From assembly GCF_042466415.1 (NCBI RefSeq), contig NZ_JAXHCH010000001.1, positions 372,001 to 436,000 on the forward strand: a DNA stretch of 64,000 nt. The letters run 5' to 3'. Made by a program: the position numbers and the translations under genes. The DNA is from Albirhodobacter sp042466415. Lineage in GTDB: Bacteria; Pseudomonadota; Alphaproteobacteria; Rhodobacterales; Rhodobacteraceae. Below are positions 58,376 through 64,000 of the stretch, one piece after another; the first letter of the stretch is position 1, and every line of letters starts with the position of its first letter. Under the pieces are notes generated by a model. It saw only the letters and a program-made list of their open reading frames with translations, did not search any database and was not told where the DNA came from.

Positions 58376-60754
58376 ATGTTGCAATCTCCTCCTCCCGCGC
58401 TGTTTCGCGCAGGCCCACCGACCGCGACGCGCCCGCGCAGGGCGTTGGCGTTCGGGTCGGCGCTGACCGTCGCGGATGAGCGGCACATGGTCTCAGGCGG
58501 CGGGGTGATTGCGGTGCCGATTGCGGCGGGCGATGTCCTGAAAATCACCAATGACGAAGGCGGGCAGCCTTGTGAGATCATCGCAGCCCATCCCGACGGG
58601 CGGGTTGATTGCGGATTGCTGGGCGTGGCGGCGGATCGCGCGGCGGACGGGTTGCGCGCGGCGCTGGGATCACCTGCGGATGGGATGGCGCGGCTGCGTT
58701 TGGGTTTGGCGCGGCGCGGGATTGAGATTGGCGGCGCGCGGGCGATTGGCTTGTTTGGCGCGGCCTCGCGGGCGAATGAGGCGGTGTCATTCACCGCGCA
58801 GGGGGCGGGGCTGGTGCTGGTCTGCGCCCCCGCGGCGGTGATGAATTTCGAGGCGCAAGATACCGCGACGCCGTTGACCGTGTTGATCACGCGCAAGGAA
58901 AAGCGCGCGAAGGGGCGGTTTGCTTTGCCCGACCCTCTGGCCGATCCGCTGCAAGATCTGCGGATCGCGTCCTCCACCGCGCAGGCTTACCGCGTCAAAG
59001 CGGGCGATTATCTGCAAATCATCGATGTTGATGGCCGCCAATGCACCGATTTCCAATGTTTTGACGCGCGCAAACTGGATCGCGGCATCGCAAATCCGTT
59101 GGATGTGACGACCACGCGGACCTTGATGGGCCATGCCTATCCCAACCCCGGCCTGCATGCGAAATATTACGATCAGGATTTCACGCCGCTGGTCGAAGTA
59201 ATCCAAGACACTTGCGGGCGGCATGATGCGTTCGCGATGGCCTGTGCGTCGAAGTATTACGACGATATCGGCTATCCCGGCCACGCCAATTGCTCGGATA
59301 ATTTCAACGGCGCGCTGGAGGAGTACGGCGTGCCGGCCCGTGCGGGTTGGATGGCGGCGAATTTCTTCTTCAACACCGCGATTGATGCGCATGGCGTGAT
59401 GATCGCGGATGAGCCGTGGTCCCGCCCCGGCGATTATGTCTTGATGCGGGCGCTCACCGATCTGGTCTGCGTCTCCTCGGCCTGCCCCGATGATACCTCG
59501 GCCGCGAATGGCTGGGACCCCACCGATATTCACCTGCGCACCTATTCCGGATCGGAGCGATTTTTGCGCGCCTCCGCATGGCGCGCCACCCCCGACGCGG
59601 AGCCGATCATGACCCGACAGAGCGCCTTCCATGACAAATTCGCTTCGCTGACCCACGATTTTGTTGAATATAAGGGCTTCTGGTTGCCCAATTCCTTCGC
59701 GCAAACCGATGCGGTGGAAAGCTATTGGGCCTGCCGCACGGGCGTGGTCGCGATGGATTTGAGCGCGCTGCGCAAATTCGAGATCACCGGACCGGATGCC
59801 GAGGCGTTGATGCAATGGGTGCTGACGCGGGATGTGAAAAAGCTGGGCGTGGGGCAGGTGGTGTATTCCGCGATGTGCTATCCGCATGGCGGGATGATTG
59901 ATGACGGCACGCTGTTCCGGCTGGGCGCGCAGAATTTCCGTTGGATCGGTGGCTCGGATGAGGGCGGCGTTTGGATGCGCGAACAGGCGGAGGCGCTTGG
60001 GCTCAATGTGCTGGTGCGCTCCTCAACCGATCAGATGCATAACCTCGCCGTGCAAGGCCCGAACTCCCGCGATCTGATCGACGAGATCATTTGGACCCCG
60101 CCGCATCAACCTGCGATCAAGGATTTGGGCTGGTTCCGCTTCACCGTGGGCCGGATCGGCGGGGCTTCGGGCGCGCCAGTGGTGGTGTCGCGCACGGGGT
60201 ATACCGGTGAGCTGGGCTATGAGATTTTCTGCCATCCCAAAGACGGCGCCGCCGTGTTTGACGCGGTGTTTGGCGCGCAGGCGGCGAAGGGCATCCGCCC
60301 GATGGGGCTTGCCGGTCTGGATTTGGTACGGATCGAGGCGGGGCTGATTTTCGCGGGCTATGATTTCTCCGATCAAACCGATCCGTTTGAGGCGGGCATC
60401 GGGTTCACCGTGCCGCTCAAATCGAAGGCCGATGATTTTATTGGCCGCGACGCGTTGATCCGGCGCAAGGAAACCCCCGCGCGCAAATTCGTGGGCTTGG
60501 AAATTGAGGGTCAGGACCCGGTCGCGCATGGCGATTGCGTCCGAATTGGCCGCGCGCAGGTGGGCGAGGTGTGCTCTGCGATGATATCGCCGCGCTCACG
60601 CACGGTGATCGCGCTCGCGCGGATTGATGTGGCGCATGCAGATGCGGGCACCGCGGTCGAGATCGGCCAGCTCGACGGACATATCAAACGGATCGCGGCA
60701 ACCGTGGCAGGTGTTGCCCATTACGATCCGACGAAGGAACGCCCGCGGTCGTAA
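58376..60754 (+). CDS. tdm: Trimethylamine N-oxide demethylase
   Basis: 792 residues. Splits trimethylamine N-oxide to dimethylamine and formaldehyde. The N-terminal part (about 30-400) is a DUF1989-type metal domain with conserved Cys in VDGRQCTDFQCFDARK, GHANCSDNFNG and LVCVSSACPDDTS. The C-terminal part (about 410-790) is a GcvT-like tetrahydrofolate-binding domain (CRTGVVAMDLSALRKFEITG, then VVVSRTGYTGELGYEIFC and GLDLVRIEAGLIFAG), which captures the formaldehyde. The two-domain order is diagnostic of Tdm. AGGATAAACGG precedes the ATG. Confidence 0.95.
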   Translation: MLQSPPPALFRAGPPTATRPRRALAFGSALTVADERHMVSGGGVIAVPIAAGDVLKITNDEGGQPCEIIAAHPDGRVDCGLLGVAADRAADGLRAALGSPADGMARLRLGLARRGIEIGGARAIGLFGAASRANEAVSFTAQGAGLVLVCAPAAVMNFEAQDTATPLTVLITRKEKRAKGRFALPDPLADPLQDLRIASSTAQAYRVKAGDYLQIIDVDGRQCTDFQCFDARKLDRGIANPLDVTTTRTLMGHAYPNPGLHAKYYDQDFTPLVEVIQDTCGRHDAFAMACASKYYDDIGYPGHANCSDNFNGALEEYGVPARAGWMAANFFFNTAIDAHGVMIADEPWSRPGDYVLMRALTDLVCVSSACPDDTSAANGWDPTDIHLRTYSGSERFLRASAWRATPDAEPIMTRQSAFHDKFASLTHDFVEYKGFWLPNSFAQTDAVESYWACRTGVVAMDLSALRKFEITGPDAEALMQWVLTRDVKKLGVGQVVYSAMCYPHGGMIDDGTLFRLGAQNFRWIGGSDEGGVWMREQAEALGLNVLVRSSTDQMHNLAVQGPNSRDLIDEIIWTPPHQPAIKDLGWFRFTVGRIGGASGAPVVVSRTGYTGELGYEIFCHPKDGAAVFDAVFGAQAAKGIRPMGLAGLDLVRIEAGLIFAGYDFSDQTDPFEAGIGFTVPLKSKADDFIGRDALIRRKETPARKFVGLEIEGQDPVAHGDCVRIGRAQVGEVCSAMISPRSRTVIALARIDVAHADAGTAVEIGQLDGHIKRIAATVAGVAHYDPTKERPRS

Positions 60755-60885
60755 GCCGCGGCGGATGCCGTTCGGGAGACCGGCATGAGGCCATGATCAG
60801 AGACGCCAAAAGGCGCGGGGATTGGGGTTGGGAGGACTTAAAACGGGGCGAAAACGCCTTTCCACAAGCAACAGGGAGCTTTGAC

Positions 60886-62265
60886 GTGGAACAAGACATA
60901 GTCTCATTGGCCGCAACGGTGGCCGAACTACAAGCGAAGGCGGGCGCAACGGGCACGATGCTGTCCGAAGTGTTCTATTTCCTAACGATCCCGCTCATGG
61001 TTCTCATCCATGTTGGATTTCTCGCCTATGAGATGGGGGCATCCCGCACCAAGAATGCGCTGGCCTCAGGGATTAAGAACATTCTCGCATTCGCGATGAT
61101 TGTCCCTTTCTTCTACTTCGTTGGTTGGTGGGTTTACTGGGCCTTCCCGACAGGCATCGATTTGTCGGCAGGCCCTGCGGGCATCTCGGGCCTTGAATAT
61201 GCCAATTCAATCGCCGCACCGTGGAGCCCGTATATGGGGCCGAACCTCGATGACCGCTCATCGGGCGTGTTCTGGGGCGCGTTTGTGATGTTCGCGGCAA
61301 CCACGGCCTCGATCTTGTCGGGCGCGTTGATTGAACGTATCCGCCTCACAGGCTTTGTGGTTCTCGCGACGGTTCTGGGCGGGTTCGTCTGGATTTTGGC
61401 GGCGGCTTGGGGCTGGCATGCGGATGGCTGGTTGGTCACCAAATTCGGCTATCATGATTTCGGCGCGGCTGGCGTGGTTCACCTGATTGCGGGCGCGTTC
61501 ACCTTGGGCGTTGTCATCAACCTCGGGCCACGTATCGGCAAGTTTAACGCCGATGGCACCGCTAACCATATCCCCGGCCATTCGATGCCAATGACCTTGA
61601 TCGGCCTTATGCTGATCATCGCGGGCTTCTGGGGCTTCTTGATGGGCTGCGTCATTGTTCCGGGCGAAGCATGGAGCTGGTCGGGCCTGATCACCACCAC
61701 GATCTACGGCACGCCAATGACGCTTTCGGGCATGACGTTCAACACGCTGATGGGCATGGCGGGCGGTATTATCGGCGCGTGGATGATTACCCGCGATCCG
61801 TTCTGGATGATGTCGGGCGCGCTTGGCGGGATCATTTCCTGCGCTGCGGGCTTGGATCTTTGGTATCCGCCGATGGCCTTTGTGATCGGCTTTATCGGCG
61901 CGGCGACGATGCCTTTTGTTGCCTCCTTCGTGGAGCGCCAGAAGATCGACGATGCCGTCGGAGCGGTTGCTGTCCACATGTATCTCGGGTTCTGGGGGGT
62001 GATGGCCGTTGGCATTGCCGCACAGGGGTATCCGGCACTTGCGGGCGAAAACGTGATCGAGACCTCCTTCTCCGGTCAGCTCGTCGGCGCGCTCGTTATG
62101 ACGGCTTTGGGCTTCTTCCCCGGCTACGGGATCTCGTGGGTCCTCAAGGCGATGGGCCAGTTGCGCGTGCCAGCCGAGGCCGAAATTCTTGGCCTCGACA
62201 AAACTAAAGTGCCTGCTTCGGCCTATCCTGAAGCTTTGCATCCCACCGTCACACCGGCTGAATAA
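60886..62265 (+). CDS. amt: Ammonium/methylammonium transporter
   Basis: 459 residues from a GTG at 60886 with AGGGAG 7 nt upstream; the longer frame from 60793 has no ribosome site. It has eleven hydrophobic helices of the Amt type. AFMIVPFF, DFGAAGVVHLIAGAFTLGVVINLGPR (the DFAG-xxVHxxxG signature) and GAVAVHMYLGFWGVMAVG, with the second pore His, are present. An N-terminal helical stretch of about 25 residues precedes the first helix. Its place among amine genes suggests recovery of ammonium or uptake of methylammonium. Confidence 0.93.
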   Translation: MEQDIVSLAATVAELQAKAGATGTMLSEVFYFLTIPLMVLIHVGFLAYEMGASRTKNALASGIKNILAFAMIVPFFYFVGWWVYWAFPTGIDLSAGPAGISGLEYANSIAAPWSPYMGPNLDDRSSGVFWGAFVMFAATTASILSGALIERIRLTGFVVLATVLGGFVWILAAAWGWHADGWLVTKFGYHDFGAAGVVHLIAGAFTLGVVINLGPRIGKFNADGTANHIPGHSMPMTLIGLMLIIAGFWGFLMGCVIVPGEAWSWSGLITTTIYGTPMTLSGMTFNTLMGMAGGIIGAWMITRDPFWMMSGALGGIISCAAGLDLWYPPMAFVIGFIGAATMPFVASFVERQKIDDAVGAVAVHMYLGFWGVMAVGIAAQGYPALAGENVIETSFSGQLVGALVMTALGFFPGYGISWVLKAMGQLRVPAEAEILGLDKTKVPASAYPEALHPTVTPAE

Positions 62266-62290
62266 GCCATTGATTTGAAAGGAAAGACAG

Positions 62291-62470
62291 ATGGAAGCAC
62301 CATTTGAGGCCAACAGTTGGGACGGGATCACGGGCGCGATATATGCGGGCTTTGGGTCTGGCGAGATGTTCTGGATCGTCCTTTGCTATGCATGCGTCTT
62401 GGTCGCGATGATTTTGGGCTGGCGGCATGAACGCCACGCCTACACGGCCGCCAAAAACGGCAAGCATTGA
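62291..62470 (+). CDS. Small single-helix membrane protein after amt
   Basis: 59 residues: an acidic N-terminus (MEAPFEANSWDGITGAIYAG), one membrane helix (EMFWIVLCYACVLVAMILGW) and a basic His-rich C-terminus (RHERHAYTAAKNGKH). AGGAAAG lies 7 nt before the ATG. It is too short for automatic gene finders, yet it sits tightly in the operon, 25 nt after amt and 69 nt before dmmD. Function unknown. A partner of Amt or of the dimethylamine enzyme is possible. Confidence 0.75.
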   Translation: MEAPFEANSWDGITGAIYAGFGSGEMFWIVLCYACVLVAMILGWRHERHAYTAAKNGKH

Positions 62471-62539
62471 AGCACCTTTGGGGCGCATGCGATGGCCTGC
62501 GCCCCACCCCCTCAAAACGCCGATAATAAGGAATAGACG

Positions 62540-63673
62540 ATGACCGCATCTTGGAGATTCTCGGCACTGGCCGACCGCCACCGCGCGCTAGGATCAGCGC
62601 TTGAAGATTGGAGCGGGATGGGCACGGCGTGGTCCTATGACAAAGACCCGATCGAGGAATACCTCGCGATCCGCACCAAGGCGGGTGTGATGGATGTCTC
62701 GGGCCTCAAGAAATTGCATATTATCGGGCCGCATGCCGCCTATGTGATCGACCGCGCCACAACGCGCAATGTCGAGAAGCTGAAACCGGGCCGCTCGACC
62801 TATGCCTGCATGCTCAATGATGCGGGGAAATTTGTGGACGACTGCGTAATTTACCGGATGGGGCCGAACAGCTTCATGGTGGTGCATGGCGCGGGGCAGG
62901 GGCATGAGCAACTCACCATGGCGGCGCAGGGGCGCGATGTGATGGTGATGTTTGACGACAATCTGCACGACATTTCCCTGCAAGGGCCGATGGCGGTGGA
63001 TTATTTGGAACCCCATGTCGCGGGCATCCGTGATCTTGCGTATTTCAGCCATATCCACACGACTTTGTTCGGCGCACCGGTCACGATTTCGCGCACCGGC
63101 TATACGGGTGAGCGCGGCTATGAGATTTTCTGCCGCGGGCAGGATGCGCCGATGATCTGGGATCGGATCGTCGCGGAGGGCGCCGATATGGGGATCATCC
63201 CGTGCCGGTTTACCACGCTCGATCTGCTGCGGTCGGAAAGCTATTTGCTGTTCTTCCCCTATGACAATTCCGAGAAATATCCGTTCGCGGATGAGGCATG
63301 TGGCGACACGCTGTGGGAGCTGGGCCTCGACTTTACCGTCTCGCCGGGGAAAACCGGTTTCCGCGGTGCGGAGGAGCATTATCGCCTTAAGGGCAAGGAG
63401 CGTTTCAAGATTTACGGCGTGCTGCTTGAGGGAGAGGAAGCGGCCGAGGAGGGCGCGCCGATCTTGCAAGACGGGGTCGAGGTCGGGGTTGTGACGATGG
63501 GCTTCTACAGCCCGCTCAATAAACACAACGTCGGCATTGCACGGATGCCGGTGGCCTGTGCCGTGGATGGCACGCCGCTCACGATCCGCAATTCCACCGG
63601 CGAGATCAAAGCCGTCGCCCATTCGATGCCGTTCTACGATGTCGACAAAAAACGCCGCACCGCCAAGGGGTAA
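62540..63673 (+). CDS. dmmD: GcvT-like aminomethyltransferase, DmmD of dimethylamine monooxygenase
   Basis: 377 residues of the GcvT/DmdA tetrahydrofolate-binding fold: YLAIRTKAGVMDVSGLKKLHIIGPHA, then APVTISRTGYTGERGYEIFCRGQ and TTLDLLRSESYLLFF. The C-terminal barrel is GVEVGVVTMGFYSPLNKHNVGIARM. Such a gene precedes dmmABC in roseobacters and is named dmmD, thought to pass released formaldehyde to tetrahydrofolate. The assignment rests on the following dmmA-like start and the cluster. AAGGAATAG lies upstream of the ATG. Confidence 0.82.
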   Translation: MTASWRFSALADRHRALGSALEDWSGMGTAWSYDKDPIEEYLAIRTKAGVMDVSGLKKLHIIGPHAAYVIDRATTRNVEKLKPGRSTYACMLNDAGKFVDDCVIYRMGPNSFMVVHGAGQGHEQLTMAAQGRDVMVMFDDNLHDISLQGPMAVDYLEPHVAGIRDLAYFSHIHTTLFGAPVTISRTGYTGERGYEIFCRGQDAPMIWDRIVAEGADMGIIPCRFTTLDLLRSESYLLFFPYDNSEKYPFADEACGDTLWELGLDFTVSPGKTGFRGAEEHYRLKGKERFKIYGVLLEGEEAAEEGAPILQDGVEVGVVTMGFYSPLNKHNVGIARMPVACAVDGTPLTIRNSTGEIKAVAHSMPFYDVDKKRRTAKG

Positions 63674-63742
63674 GCCTGCGGACGACCGACGGGCAGGGGC
63701 GCCGGTAGAGTGCCCCGCCCTCCCATCAACAGGGATATGACC

Positions 63743-64000
63743 ATGAGCAAAACGATTTTTACCCCTTCGATTTCAACGCGCCCGACATACGCCGATCTTG
63801 TTTCGCGCGGCAGTGCGCCTGCGTTGATATTGGCGGAGGGTTTGGGGGCAGAAGCGATCCTCGCTCTGACCGCGAGCGATGCGTCAGTGATGGATCAGGC
63901 GCATCTGATTTTCATTCCTAACGAGACAGAATTTGGCCCCCGATTGAGTGCGCTGCGGCCAAAGCAATACCATGTTGGGCCAAGCTATCCCGCGATCCTG
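63743..64000 (+). CDS. dmmA: Probable DmmA, dimethylamine monooxygenase subunit, partial
   Basis: The first 86 residues are visible (MSKTIFTPSISTRPTYADLV at the start, then IFIPNETEFGPRLSALRPKQY). The frame is still open at the window edge. The opening and the position after a dmmD-type gene fit DmmA of the ferredoxin-dependent dimethylamine monooxygenase. The diagnostic C-terminal Cys motifs lie outside the window, so the call is provisional. AGGG lies 8 nt before the chosen ATG; an ATG two codons upstream is an alternative. Confidence 0.65.
   Translation, partial: MSKTIFTPSISTRPTYADLVSRGSAPALILAEGLGAEAILALTASDASVMDQAHLIFIPNETEFGPRLSALRPKQYHVGPSYPAIL

Noticed and set aside
1..64000. CRISPR array
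   Set aside because: No regularly spaced identical repeats of 24-40 bp were seen, and no cas-like proteins are encoded.

Overview
The window looks like a chromosome segment of a GC-rich alphaproteobacterium of the order Rhodobacterales, most likely the marine Roseobacter group. The main reason is the combination of a full methylated-amine degradation cluster (Tmm, Tdm, Dmm, GmaS, Mgs, Mgd) with a cyclic beta-glucan synthase, an N-type ATPase and an arginine deiminase operon. This placement is inference; no rRNA or other marker gene is present.

Region 1 (1-12141) is accessory DNA. A large serine recombinase runs off the left edge. Further right on the same strand are a soluble FtsH-like AAA+/M41 zinc protease, a protein joining tandem Cys-rich modules to a GIY-YIG-like nuclease domain, and an unknown 174-residue protein. 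A divergent ribbon-helix-helix regulator sits behind a 40-bp near-perfect palindrome. An IS66 element (6875-9703, ends and near-perfect 8-bp target duplication visible) and a damaged IS407-type IS3 element (10520-11807) follow. These genes match no characterised system I know and are the best candidate here for something undescribed.

Region 2 (12142-22281) holds a 61-residue protein overlapping the start of a 2864-residue cyclic beta-1,2-glucan synthase, two small conserved proteins and a CRP/FNR-type regulator preceded by an FNR-like palindrome.

Region 3 (22360-34751, all minus strand) is a laterally mobile energy block. The N-ATPase genes atpDCQRBEFAG are followed by two small genes and then by an arginine deiminase operon (YfcC-type arginine/ornithine carrier, arcA, arcB, arcC). 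Carbamate kinase ATP could feed the ion-pumping ATPase.

Region 4 (34752-41414) is a scar. A degenerate IS3-family copy is flanked by the first 41-42 codons of a PxpB/KipI-like gene and the last 36 codons of an amino-acid ABC ATPase. A ferredoxin-reductase-like gene carries an internal amber codon. Intact genes are a membrane protein, an AhpD-like protein with a doubled operator, and a chromate transporter.

Region 5 (41607-64000) is the methylated-amine cluster. Tmm oxidises trimethylamine to its N-oxide. Tdm splits that to dimethylamine and formaldehyde. Dmm (dmmD and the start of dmmA are in the window) acts on dimethylamine. GmaS, MgsABC and MgdABCD take monomethylamine through gamma-glutamylmethylamide and N-methylglutamate, giving a THF-bound one-carbon unit. 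FolD and PurU convert that unit to formate, and Amt handles ammonium or methylammonium. Four regulators or sensors (XRE-cupin, GlxA-type AraC, FadR-type GntR, and a cytosolic periplasmic-binding-like protein) are interleaved, and several palindromes or direct repeats lie in the matching promoter gaps.
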